NCBI RefSeq assembly: GCF_013373865.1
Contig: NC_050468.1
Location: 28,476,774 to 28,540,773 of the forward strand
Source: Monomorium pharaonis
Lineage: Eukaryota > Arthropoda > Insecta > Hymenoptera > Formicidae
DNA: 64,000 nt
Direction of reading: 5' to 3'
Program-made: the position numbers and the translations under genes
The notes under the pieces: generated by a model
Seen by the model: only the letters and a program-made list of their open reading frames with translations
Databases searched by the model: none
Told to the model about the DNA's origin: nothing
In this document: one piece after another, positions 51,035 to 62,001 of the stretch
Layout: every line of letters begins with the position of its first letter
Numbering within the stretch: the stretch's first letter is position 1

Positions 51035-52080
51035 AAGAATGTTTCTATTGTGTTTAAATTAAGGTAATAAGAAAAATAAAGATAGCTTTTATTTTATTGA
51101 AAAAAAGGAACTTATTTAAAACAGTCTTTTGAATGGATTTCTAAATCCATGGCAGCTTTTAGAAAAAAAAGTTAAAAGTACGTGAATAAATGAATATTAG
51201 ATTTATTAAAGATAGATAAATGCTTATTCAAAAATAAAATAAAAAGAGGAACAGTAAAGCAAGGCTCTTCAAAGTTAAACAACGAAAGCAAAGAAAATTG
51301 GAAAAAAACGTAGCATAAGAATAGAGAGTCACAACGCGTAGCAGGGCATAGCTAGTTATTTAATAATATTCATAGCTATTTTTAGTGCCAACTATAGCTT
51401 ATAGTTGTTTTAAAATGCAAATTATAACCATTATTAATTATTGCTATGTAAGAATAATAACCAACTATTAAAAAATATTTATATTCATTATATTTGTAAT
51501 TGTCTTTATTGCCTTTTATATAACAACGTTTATTTCACTTTTATCATTCATATTTCTTAATATTTTGTAATATTAATATTTAAAATCAGTATTTGAATAT
51601 TATTATAATTTATATAGTAAATTTTTTATACTTGATAGAATTATAAAGTAATTATTATTAACATTATAATATACAGTATTAACTATAATTATACCAATGA
51701 AGCTTCTAATTATAATTATTTCATCATGCAATTATAATAACAAATACCTTTCTCTCAAGATAGAATCTATAAACACTAGTAGACAAAAAATTATTTTTTT
51801 TTGTCTTTAAAATAAATCCAAATTTATAAGTAAAAACTTTTATCAAGTCAAGTTTTTGAGAAAAATAAAATTGAGGTTTCCCCAAACAGCATTTTTAATC
51901 CCTTTTTTTTTAATTAATAGAACATTATTTCCACTTACGGATGTGGACTTAACGTTTCAAAAACTATAAGAGAAAACACTTATTCTGATTAAAATTACTT
52001 GACCAAAATTTTTTTTGTTGAATTAATAGCTTCTTCATATAATTCCGAATAACTGTCACCGTTATCATAAATACGCACAT
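51035..52080. other. AT-rich DNA with imperfect inverted words
   Basis: CTTCTAATTATAATTATTTCATC near 51702 resembles the arm words of the foldback element at 48.3-48.7 kb, so part of this may be an older relative. Inverted TAGTTATT / AATAACCAACTA words lie at 51353 and 51457. No frame. Confidence 0.3.
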
Positions 52081-52393
52081 CTTAGAGATTAAATTCCAAT
52101 CATTCTCGCAGCTAATTTTTGTTGGGATAATTATAGTATCCAAAGATGAGCGCCGATTTTTAATTTTGCAGCTAGACTGCTACATATATTATTAAGCTCG
52201 TTACACCTTAATAAATTACGTCGACGCGAAGCATCTTTAAAATCGTGTCCCCTTATAATAATTAAAGAACCATATACGTACAAATGCATGTCGGTCAAAT
52301 GTGCAAGGAGCAATGTCTTCGAAGCGTATAGAAGCTAATTGATATCGCGGGAGTCAACCGGTCTGACAACATTAATTTGTCGATTGCGGCAAA

Positions 52394-52425
52394 TATAAAT
52401 AGCTTCGATTCGCTTATGTGTCACT
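52394..52425 (+). promoter_or_regulatory. candidate TATA box and initiator
   Basis: TATAAATA at 52394-52401 is followed by TCACTTT at 52421-52427, whose A (52423) lies 29 bp from the first T, the spacing usual for insect TATA promoters. TCACTT departs at one position from the arthropod initiator consensus TCAKTY. The region downstream is CpG-rich and has no ATG until 52653. Confidence 0.35.
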
Positions 52426-52553
52426 TTAGAGCCGGATCGTAGCGCCTTTTTGCCGCGTTGATTAGTACACGCATACGGCGGCGATCGGCGGCGATCGTCG
52501 CCGTGTGCGTGCTGCTCCCTTTTTTTTCCCTTCTTTTTGTATCAGACGTGAGT

Positions 52554-52586
52554 TCTGGTTTCGCAAACAGAACTCGTTATTTCGTT
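52554..52586. repeat. 33-bp direct repeat, copy 1
   Basis: Matches 54645-54677 at 30 of 33 positions, sharing an 18-bp perfect core AGAACTCGTTATTTCGTT. T/C-rich DNA precedes both copies. Confidence 0.85.
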
Positions 52587-52652
52587 ACTAGATTTCCCTG
52601 CGACTTGCCGTTAGGACCGCGTTGTAGAGCGTTAAGGAATTCACTCGCGTTT

Positions 52653-52841
52653 ATGGAAATAGATATCACGACGGCGGAGGTAGCCGCGAGACTTTGTAAT
52701 ACATCAAGCCTCGACTCCTTTCTGTATCAAGATGTAATATTTGAAATCGCGCTGTTTATTACCGCGATGAATGTATCGTTTACGGCAACGGTCGCTGAAA
52801 TCACCGAAATACTGCGTGCCGCGGGTTCTCCCCACGATTGA
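52653..52841 (+). CDS. candidate 62-residue protein, unknown function
   Basis: This is the first ATG downstream of the candidate promoter at 52394-52425, leaving a 5' leader of about 230 nt with no upstream ATG. The product begins MEIDITTAEVAARL, has one Cys, a hydrophobic middle (IFEIALFITAMNVSF, residues about 28-43) that could be an amphipathic helix or weak membrane segment, and ends ILRAAGSPHD before TGA 52839-52841. The frame is also open upstream to about 52458 without an ATG. A minus-strand frame overlaps its 3' end. An AATAAA lies at 53548. No family is recognised; the CpG-rich setting makes chance a serious alternative. Confidence 0.3.
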   Translation: MEIDITTAEVAARLCNTSSLDSFLYQDVIFEIALFITAMNVSFTATVAEITEILRAAGSPHD

Positions 52842-53489
52842 AGTATATCATTAATATCAATGCGATGGTACGGCGCAAAAACGCGGCATGAAAATTGCAC
52901 GGTACCACGTCGTAGGGTCTCGGGGGGCATCGAAGTTTCTAAGTTTCGCGATATCAAGCGGCGCACAGTCGACGGAAACCCGATCCTGGGAAAAGGCGCG
53001 CGCGTCTCTTTCCTGCTTTTTTTTTCTTCTACCCGAATTAAACGACCGTAAACGCCGGATATCATAAGGCGGACGCGGTTACGTATATATACTTGTGGGA
53101 TTATCCGCGTAACGTAATTAACAAAAATTACTGCTGAGGAAAGACCGCTTTTCACGGAAGGCACTTTTACCGGTCGGACAAACGCAGAGGGAAAGAAAGA
53201 AAGGAAGAGAGAAAGAAAGAAAGAGAAAGAGAGAAAGCCGTTAATCGGATTACTCGTTTCTCGTGTAATGGAGGCGAGGGAGAGCCGCGATCTCTTGAAG
53301 CGGAGGAAGTCATCATGTTGCAAATGACCTCTGCCTGCCAGCGGAATTAGCGGATGGTCTTCAATCCGGGCGTAATTGTAGTGCCACGTAACAGATACTT
53401 ACGCCCGGCAGCGCGATTGCACAGATCCCGCCGAGTGCAAATCCCTAAAGCCTAAGTGTGGAAAGGGGCTTGTGCCGCGCGCGGACCCG
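52842..53489. other. CpG-rich DNA, no gene
   Basis: A 198-codon minus frame (52727-53323) crosses a GAAA-rich tract at 53190-53236 and reads as Ser/Phe/Leu low complexity there; it is not accepted. Otherwise empty. Confidence 0.4.
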
Positions 53490-53792
53490 GACAAATGTAC
53501 CAGATAAATATTCTCTCGGTAAAGTCCCGACTCTTTTGCCGCCCGACAATAAATCAGAAGATTAAAAAAATAATAAACCAATTAACTATGCTAATTTAGC
53601 TAAATAATATGCTAGTAATAATTGAAAACTGCAGTTTATTTTATTGATTTTGTTTTATCTTATTTATTTAGCTCACGTGTGAGCAAAATTATACTAAATA
53701 CACTAAATAACACACTAGGACAAATATTATGTCAGTAAAGTCCTAATTTGTTTGCTGCTTAATAAATTGGAAGTTTAAAACATTTATTACCT
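53490..53792. repeat. diverged tandem duplication, unit about 220 bp
   Basis: GGACAAAT, TCGGTAAAGTCC, TTTGCCGCCCGACAATAAAT and AAGATTAAAA at 53490-53566 recur in order as GGACAAAT, TCAGTAAAGTCC, TTTGCTGCTTAATAAAT and AAGTTTAAAA at 53719-53780. The second copy has CpG-depleted and shortened spacing. Confidence 0.55.
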
Positions 53793-53990
53793 TAATATAG
53801 AAATAATAATAATAAGCTAATTAAATAAATGACACTAAATAAATTGAATAATATACGAGCTATATTGATTTCAAAATTTTCGACATATATTAATGAATCA
53901 AATGTGTTAAAAAAACGCTTTTAAAAGCTATAAACTGAGAATATTTGCAACGGAAAGGATCTAATGAGCCACATAAATCAACTTCGACTG

Positions 53991-55000
53991 CTACTTACTA
54001 AGGTGATCTCTGAAATTCGATTTGCGTAAGATGAGAGGACGGCCGAGGGCTTTTTCCCCCGATTTGCAATACAAACATATCGATCTATTCCATTTCGCGC
54101 CGAGAAAATTGGCGCTTCGCGAGTGGTAGTCACACGCAGGAAACGAGCCGCCGACATGATATTCCAATTAATCGTGTGTCAGTGCCGGCGCAATTAATCA
54201 ATCGGGTCGGGTAACGGGGCTGGTTTTTGCGATCTTTAATCGACGAAACCCCCTCGAGTTGACACACAACACGGCAAAGCGTGAACCGGCGGCGCGGCGC
54301 GCGGCGTTGACTATTGCACTTTGCAACGTCACGCCATCGCTCGTGCGCGAGAGAGAGATCTCTTTTAATCTCCGCTTCGCACGCGCGGTATCTCTCGAAA
54401 GGGCGAAACTCCCGGGCGTGGAAGGACGATTTTTAATAAAGGAGACCCGCTCTCGCGTATCTGCGTCATAGATCGTTATCTACTCAAATGAATCAGGTGC
54501 CGGGTGCACCTTCTCGCTCTTTCGATTTTTTTTTCTTCCCTCGGCAATCGCTATCCCTCTCTATACCTCTCCCTTCCTCTTTCTCTCTCCTCTCTCGCTC
54601 GGCGCTTTTTTCTTCCTCGCGCGACCGGCCGGCCGGCCTGCCGATCTGCTTTCGCAATTAGAACTCGTTATTTCGTTGCGCCACGTTTCCGTATGCACTC
54701 GTGCTCGCCGATAAGACGGACGTATGTTGTACCATAGGGTGGTCCGTGGATTTGCGCCACCGTTTCGCGAATCCCCGACGAGAGAGTTTGTAAAAGGATT
54801 TGAGTAATAGTACGAGGTTTCCCGATAAAATTGCACGACCTTTGCTACCCGCCGCGTAACACGTCATCGGAAAATGATGTGTTTCATCTTGGCTTTAACT
54901 TAAATAACACATGTTCGAGTCTTACTCACTTTTGCAGCGCGAGATGTTTGACGTCGATCGTTTGACGTCAATAAACTCGGTTTAACGAAACATTGTCCTA
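53991..55000. other. CpG-rich block, no supported gene
   Basis: Contains pyrimidine-rich tracts (54525-54620) and the second 33-bp repeat copy. Short plus and minus frames are mutually overlapping. Confidence 0.4.
54645..54677. repeat. 33-bp direct repeat, copy 2
   Basis: See the copy at 52554-52586. In both places one frame reads Phe-Ala-X-Arg-Thr-Arg-Tyr-Phe-Val, but the base differences change amino acids, so coding constraint is not supported. Confidence 0.85.
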
Positions 55001-55587
55001 CAATATTTCTCAACATTCGATATTAATTTATCGCGATATTAAGCTAAGATAACTTAGGAATGTTTGGCTCTATGATAACAGTTAAAAGTTACAGAAATTT
55101 AAAAACTTCTAAAGTAGACTTCTTAGATTTTTTGTGATCGACGACAAAAATCGATTTTTGGTTTTAAAACCAACTACAAAAAATGAAAAGAATATTTTTA
55201 ATGGCTTATGCAGTGAAAACAATCATATTTTACTGCAATTTGAAATAAATGACTAATATTTAATTTTAATAGTTACGTTTTTAAACTTAAAAACTTGAAA
55301 GATATATTCAAATTTATGCAGGTATCATAAAAACTAATAAACATGTAACTGTAAGAAAATTTGTAGATATTTATTAAATAAGTACAAGTAAATGTATAAA
55401 ACCATAAAAGAATTATGCAGCATTTTTTTCCAAAAATGTATCAAAAATACCATTCTTTTGCAGTCTAGATCTAAAATATCTCCTTAATTATACACAATTT
55501 TATCTAAATCAATTAAAACTATATTGCTACAGTTTGCGATCATTGACAAGGAAACATTGTCGATTATAACAACACACGATGTAAATG

Positions 55588-55619
55588 TACGTATCCTTGC
55601 CCCAATGCAAGGATACGTA
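55588..55619. other. perfect 13-bp hairpin with 6-nt loop
   Basis: TACGTATCCTTGC, loop CCCAAT, GCAAGGATACGTA. It is unusual for its perfection in ordinary composition. It could be a protein-binding palindrome or the core of a small element. Confidence 0.7.
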
Positions 55620-55960
55620 AATTAGACATTTTATGGCATAGATTGGGCTTATTTGCATGTTGCTTAATCCCAATGCGGCCTCGACGTTCCACAAACGAAC
55701 GATGTGTCAATTATGCTTCGGAAACACCGACGATAATTGGCTCGTGTTACGTGGATATTGGGTAATTACCGTATAAATACATTAGCGCGCTTTTTTACGC
55801 GGCAGTTAGTATTTCATGAGAGTTATCGGACCTTATTGCGGCTTATCAGCCGATGAGGTTTATAAACCAACTCAGCGAGTTACGGACCGGGGCGGTGTGA
55901 GATAATTTCTTCTCCGCTGCTCTCGGTATTTAATAAATTAATTGATCTATTAATCCATCA

Positions 55961-55981
55961 ATATATATATATATATATATA
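55961..55981. repeat. (TA)n tract
   Basis: Ten TA units. Confidence 0.9.
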
Positions 55982-56690
55982 GATAAAAATTAGTTAATTA
56001 GTTTATACATATATTGTAAAAAAAATTTGTCACGGAGTTTTAATGAGCTGTCCCGTTATCATGACAAGCCACCGTTAACACCGTCTATTCCATCTCGGAC
56101 ATTTTCACACGCGTCCTGTTTTTTTTTTCCACGGTCTTACACTTCCAAGATTGTATCACAAGTCGACAGGAGATGCCCTGCAGGAGCAAACTAAACGGCA
56201 AATTGACCGCGGCAGTCGCCATAATTAGTACTTTGCTATTAACGCTGCTTATTTGACTCAGTATCGAGTTATATTAATAACTACCGCTAATAACGGCTAA
56301 TTGATAAGCTCTTGAGAGAAGCGCGCGTGGAATCTACTCGCAAGACACACGTCAATCAATATCAAGATCGTTTTCACGCAACGCGAATCATTCCCGTGGC
56401 AATTATACCATGACCATTTCTCAGAAATGTTATTTAATTGAATTTGCAATAGCGTACACAACGTGCAAATCCTGTTTCCACGCGAAAGAGAGTCGCGCAC
56501 ACTCGTCATCCATAATTACTAATTTTATTGTAAGCGTTCTGCTGCCAAGCAACGATATTCTGTTTTTGTGTAAAAAAAAGTCGAGATCGGTCTTGCTGCC
56601 AATCCAGCTGCGTCAGTTCGCAGTCGGGAGTAAGAGTAGAGAAGGTGCAGGAAGATAAGAAAGGAAGGGAAAGGTGGCGCAAAGAAAGAA

Positions 56691-56713
56691 AGAGAGAGAG
56701 AGAGAGAGAGAGG
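56691..56713. repeat. (GA)n tract
   Basis: About 11 GA units. Confidence 0.9.
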
Positions 56714-57123
56714 GAGGGGGAAAGGGTCCTAAAGTCACGGGTCACGATAGCACGTTGGGCAACAATCGCCACCGGGAATCGCGTGCTCCAGAAACGTTTC
56801 AACGAGAGTCACCGTCGCCACCGCCTTTCAGTGGCAACGACACGTCACCTGTACGAATCCATTATGCTGCTCTAGCCGACATTCGTCTTTCTTCGGCAAT
56901 GGAAAAAAAATTATCCGCTTGCTTCTTTCGAGCACTTAATCACAGAAATAAATTTAAAATTCAATAACACTATAGCGATGCTTCGAATATTCGTTGTTCC
57001 TGGCATCGCTAGCTTCATCGCATTGTATCTTTATATTTTTCTTTGAAAAATTTATAACTATAATTTTTAATATAAATTTTGCTAATATTATTTCATTTAT
57101 TGAATTTATCTATTTATATACTA

Positions 57124-57259
57124 CACAGAGGAAAAACAATTTTACTAAAATATTAAAAAATTTTATTGGATATGAATCTAACAATAATTTTGATGGTCCG
57201 AGAAAGTTATTTTTAGATTTGTATCCAACTAAATTTATAATAAAATTATTCTTTCTGTG
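57124..57259. mobile_element. palindromic MITE-like element, 136 bp
   Basis: The left half starts CACAGAGGAAAAACAATTTT and the reverse complement of the right half starts CACAGAAAGAATAATTTT. Both continue with TTGGATA, AATCTAA and AATAA toward a centre near GATGGTCCGAG. Because the palindrome is in register, both strands read GY.S.NNF.GP.KL.LD.YP.KF, a mirrored pseudo-protein. No target-site duplication was identified. Confidence 0.55.
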
Positions 57260-57353
57260 CACTAAGAGAAGATTCGTTACGTTATATTCGATTCCACAAT
57301 GCTCACTCAAAACAGCATCATCCAGACAACTTAAGCCGGCGTGTTGTACAAGA

Positions 57354-57417
57354 GGGTTTTGCGAGGAACGAGTGAAAGCCATACCGGTGGATTACGCCGG
57401 CCGGACCGTTTGATGAA
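57354..57417 (+). repeat. GAGGAACGAGTGAAAGCC segment, copy 1
   Basis: AGGGTTTTGCGAGGAACGAG then TGAAAGCCATACCG resembles 58304-58363. One frame reads Phe-Cys-Glu-Glu-Arg-Val-Lys-Ala-Ile-Pro and stops at TGA 57411-57413. Confidence 0.5.
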
Positions 57418-58031
57418 ATTCTCGGGTTCGCGAAAATGTGGGGCGTACGATAAATACCGTACAACTTTATAACGAGAGGAAGCCGGTAATTAAGGTAAAT
57501 TTAAATGCACGTCCGAAACAGGTTACGCCAGATACGTAGCAAACGCTATCTCGAAGGATTCATCTCCCTCACATTTCTACATGCTCGGTCCACTTTTAAA
57601 GCGTAATCGCGTTTTACTCTTAAAATAATTATATCGATTATTATTACAAAATTATCAATAGAATAATGGTCTCCTTAAATAAATTGGAATTTTATACAAT
57701 GATCGTTACTTTATGTTGCACGTACTAAGTATCTAACAATTTATTTAGAACGCACTATTATAACTTGTGATTTATTATCTAATATTACATAATGTTTTAA
57801 ATGGCGGAAACGATATGATTATTTTACAAATCTTATAAAGCGTATAAATTTGATAATATAAATCTTGTATTTTTATACATTTTATTATTTAAATATTACA
57901 TTTTATATGACTTATTACGTTAATATTTTGGCTAAGAGGAAACACGCAAGTGGCTAAGGACTAAGAAAAAAAATATAGTATCAAAAATTAAATCAATACA
58001 ATAATTAAGAAGTTAACAGAATAATGATTAA
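57418..58031. other. mixed then AT-rich DNA, nothing recognised
   Basis: No frame or repeat of note. Confidence 0.5.
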
Positions 58032-58198
58032 AACGGAAAAATTCTAGATATTCTAATTTATATTTTGTAATTTTTCAGTTCTCTGATAAGACTAAAGTCT
58101 GCGAATAGTCGACATAAGTAAGAGTCGTAGACTTTAGTCTTATCAGAAAGTTGAAAAATTTACTAGACATAAATTAGGATTCCTAGGATTTTTCCGTT
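58032..58198. other. long hairpin, ~73-bp stem and ~20-nt loop
   Basis: The left arm 58032-58104 and the reverse complement of 58125-58198 share AACGGAAAAAT, CTAATTTAT and the perfect 19-mer TCTGATAAGACTAAAGTCT next to the loop. Overall arm identity is about 80% by eye. If transcribed it would form a hairpin RNA of the size of a long pre-miRNA or hpRNA; otherwise it is a foldback MITE. The mature strand matches no microRNA I know. Confidence 0.65.
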
Positions 58199-58303
58199 AT
58201 CTTCTGAATTATTTTCCAGGTCAGTAAATATGCATCCCGCGCGGCATCTAAGAACACCGGTAAATTACCTTGAAACGAGAATATCTACGGAGATGCGCGT
58301 TTC

Positions 58304-58363
58304 AGATTTTATGAGGAATGGGTGAAAGCCACGCCGCCGCAGCCGCATCCGATGGTCTAATGA
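58304..58363 (+). repeat. GAGGAATGGGTGAAAGCC segment, copy 2
   Basis: CAGATTTTATGAGGAATGGG then TGAAAGCCACGCCG parallels 57354-57417. The equivalent frame reads Phe-Tyr-Glu-Glu-Trp-Val-Lys-Ala-Thr-Pro and stops at TAA 58358-58360, nearly the same place as copy 1. Confidence 0.5.
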
Positions 58364-61280
58364 AGCGGCCGATCCCTCGAATTAAACGGATGAGCAATTT
58401 GTCCTCCTTTAAGCTTTCTTACACTTCTTCTCCAGAACTAGGCAGGATCCTCTGAGAGAAGATCAATACCAGGAACGGTTCTTAATGGTAATTAATCGAA
58501 TTAATTAAATTAATTGTCAACGCGAAAAATATATCTAAATTTACATGGGAGATAAATAAAGAATAAATTGGAAAAAACAAATGTCTTTAGATAGTTATGT
58601 ACTCGTATATAACATATGTAGTATTACTTAAAGTAACATATAATATTAATATTACTTAAAATAACTATAAGAATTAGATAAATTATTATTCATCTTTAAA
58701 AATGTTTAATTTTTCTGAAAAAAGAAAATAATTTATGTATTGGTAAATTTCTATCTTACTCTTGGAAATTAATAAAAAAAGAAAAAAGTGATTTTTTAAA
58801 TACTTATTACTTGTCCCTTCTTAATTATATTCGTTATTTTATAAAGATTGTTTCGTATTTTTTGAAGGTGCAGGAAGAATTATTCATTTCTAGTGCTTTC
58901 AAGAGAAATCACCATTCCTATTTGTGATCAATTATGAATTGTATTAAATCACTACCAGTACGATGAATCGTGAAAGAAATATGCACTTAATCTTTCCTAA
59001 TTTTTCTAAGCACACCTTTGTTGACTTTCCAGGCATGTCTATGTAATTACACTTACTATCTGAACACGTTGTTGACACATTTTATTTTATTAACGTATTG
59101 CAATCTTGTGATTGTTGTCCAATAGTTTCTCAATTTTATTATAAAATTTTAGATTATCAGGCATTGTATTATTATTCAAAACAATATATTTTAATATTTT
59201 GAACAATTAACCTGAGAGAACATTTATTAAATTATATGACAAAATTTTGCTAAAAAGTTATAATTTGCAATTATGTAAGTATATTTATAAAAATATGTGT
59301 AAAATTTAATTATTCTTAAATTATAAAAATATTGCAATATAATATATTATACATTTAACACAGCAATATTTTGAAAAATTAAATTTTCTAAAATAATTGT
59401 AAAATATTATCAAAACTTCACTTGCAATTAAATTAGTTTAATTTTCGACAAATATATTATGCAGAAATTTTAATCCAGTAAAATTGTTGTATTATGTGAC
59501 ATATTCTTTTAACGCAATTATTATGAAATTTTCGTCACTTTATGCCATTATTGTACAATATTTGCACAATGTGCTTAGCGGAGTTAATTCTAAAATATAA
59601 TTTTAACGTTTAATTATAAATTATGACAAAATTATTTAATACAAGTTTATGCATTATAAATTCATAAACAGGCAACATTAAAATGGAGTTTAAATAATGT
59701 TACGACTTGTTTACAGAATGCTTTATAGACAATACGCTGTTATTGACATAGAAAGTGACGCGAGATGGAGTATGGACAGCCGACCGCAAAGGTCGGAGCT
59801 TTAGCTCCATGAGATTCATTCGTAAACAGCTAGTTGACTTTCTGTTATCTGTAACCGTGAGATGCGAGTTTTCAATTTTAAAATGTCGTTGCAAGGTTCA
59901 TGAGATCGTGTGGAGCCCATTTTATAATCACACTCGTTAACTCAACGCAAGATCTCCCTGCATTCATAAAGGTCTTGAGATTCTGCTTGACAAATAGCGA
60001 CAGATTTTTCTAGCTACGGACAAGGTCCGCTCGAAAATTTCTCTTTCTCAGTTCCTTTGTTTCACCGAGACACTTAATAGCAGGAATAATAGTAGGTTGC
60101 TTAGAGGATTTCTGGATCATGCTCAAACGTTTATTCAGCGAACTGTATTTAAATATCTATTAATTAATAAAATTGTCAATATAAATTTGTATAAAATCTG
60201 CAACATTTTTTTTACGGTTGATAACAGTTTTTCTAATTATTTTTGCTACTTTGTTAAGACACAATGACCAATTGCAAATGTAAGAAAAATTAATCGACAC
60301 TTTATGTTACTTGTAAGTCACTTGTAAGTCTATACTTTAAATTATTTTGTTTTCTTCTGCAGTGAGAAAAAAAAGTGATTTTTGAAGAATATCTGTAATG
60401 AGAAAAAATACGCACTCTTATTAAACTCTGATTAAACCTTGATAACAAACTCGCCTTTTTGATTTTATAATTTAGTCAAATTACGTCGATAAGACGCGAA
60501 ACGGAAGTGCTGTGATGCGTTTCATCTGCGTTGCTCCGTAAGTTATCATCTTTCGAGGAAACAAGTTTGCGCAAGGATGGAGAATTTCTTGCTGTTTAAA
60601 AACCACATTTACGTGCAAGTGATGACGAGAATTCCCACCTGTGGAAGTATCGTGTTCACATTCAGGGGCGGACTAGCCGAGAAAATACAAAAAAGTTGAA
60701 ATAAAAATGACATTAAGCATTACAATGCTAAATTTACATATAGTTATAAATAAAAATATTACATACAAAAATATATTAATACTCATAAAGGGTATAAATA
60801 TTTAAATATTTATATATTTGTATTATAAACTATTATACGTTATTTAAATTACACTTATACACTTTGTATTATTTAATCAATTAAGTTGTTATTGGTCTTT
60901 TAAAAAAATAATATTTTTTCAACTTGATATAAATTTAATCTATAATTCATGTTTTACGTTGATCAGTGATTACGCATAGTAAAACTGTTGTGAAAGATTC
61001 CCGTGGAGAATTTTTACGTAGAAAAAATCTACATAAAAAAAATTTTTACGTAGAAAATCACAAAATCAATGTCCTAACATTTTTTCACGATATTTCCTTA
61101 GGCAATCCGTTCCTATATTATGATCAAGTGCTTGTACCTAGATGCAGTAATACCGGTCGCTCGACATCGGGGTGCACGTAGGCAGATAATGAGCAGAGAT
61201 ACGCGCGCACGCGGGGATGTAAATGATATACTAATGCAGGAAATGCCCGGTTAGGTCCTATGCATCATCCGTCGCCAGGT
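58364..61280. other. mostly AT-rich DNA, no gene
   Basis: Long AT-rich stretches with small GC patches at 59740-60130 and 60500-60670. Short direct repeats: CTTGTAAGTCA twice (about 60312-60333) and AATTTTTACGTAGAAAA twice (about 61009-61056). Overlapping 61- and 64-codon frames at 59700-59940 on opposite strands are not convincing. Confidence 0.45.
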
Positions 61281-61281
61281 G

Positions 61282-61512
61282 TTAGCACGACACGATCAAT
61301 CGCTCGGTGTCGACATTGTCCACAACAAGTCGCCAACGAGTTGTCACCGACTGGCCTTTAAGGTCGTCCAACCTTAAACGCCCTAATCGACCATAACGGG
61401 CTACTTCTTGCATGAGCTCCTTCCGCATCTTCAACCTGACCAAAATAGGATCACCTGTTGTTCCAAGGTGAGAACTTCCAATCACACTCAACTGAAACCT
61501 CAACCTTGCCAT
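61282..61512 (-). CDS. candidate 76-residue ORF, duplicated downstream
   Basis: It starts at a true ATG (61512-61510) and runs 76 codons to a stop at 61284-61282. The product is basic at its centre (VRLKMRKELMQEVARYGRLG, about residues 25-44) and likely helical there; no family is recognised. A diverged copy of its first ~140 bp lies at 62002-62144 on the same strand, beginning with ATGGCA in both. The copy keeps VRLK(M/I)RK-type codons but has a stop and a 1-nt frame change, so it is either a pseudogene or evidence that neither copy codes. Function unknown. Confidence 0.3.
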   Translation of the reverse strand: MARLRFQLSVIGSSHLGTTGDPILVRLKMRKELMQEVARYGRLGRLRLDDLKGQSVTTRWRLVVDNVDTERLIVSC

Positions 61513-62001
61513 GCGCAGTTGTGCATAAATTTGCGATTTACGAGATTATGTGATTGATATTGAAGTTATGAAGAATAATTTAAATAAAGCATATATGTAT
61601 TTATATTAGTGTCATTATAACTGTTAAGTAACATACATAGTTTATAACAAAGTTATAATAATAAAACAAATGACAAAAGTAAAGCTAGTCCAAGAGTTTC
61701 AGAATAAAATTAAATATTTTTTAAGTCAATTATTGTATCAACTATTGCATATGGCGATACACACTCGTTTATTACTTAATAAGTAATTAAATAAGTTGAT
61801 TCTATATTTGTTAATTGTTCAATTTATTCTTTGAAATTATTAACATAATATAAACATAAAAATAATGAAGAAGTATCATAAAATCGTAAGTATCGTAATT
61901 AATTTCACTTGTTTTTAAACGTTTATTAACCATCTATCTCTTAACTTACGGTGAAATATCCCTTACTAATACTATTCGATCTGTTATAACGCATGTCTTA
62001 A

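Larger units (their letters stand above)
55001..57000. other. AT-rich then mixed DNA, no gene
   Basis: AT-rich to 55560; then mixed, with a perfect 13-bp hairpin (55588-55619), a (TA)n tract (55961-55981) and a (GA)n tract (56691-56713). Frames of up to 98 codons near 56506-56967 depend on the (GA)n tract. Confidence 0.45.

Noticed and set aside
52727..53323. 198-codon minus-strand frame
   Set aside because: Driven by a GAAA-rich tract and CpG-rich composition; it overlaps the better plus-strand candidate at 52653.
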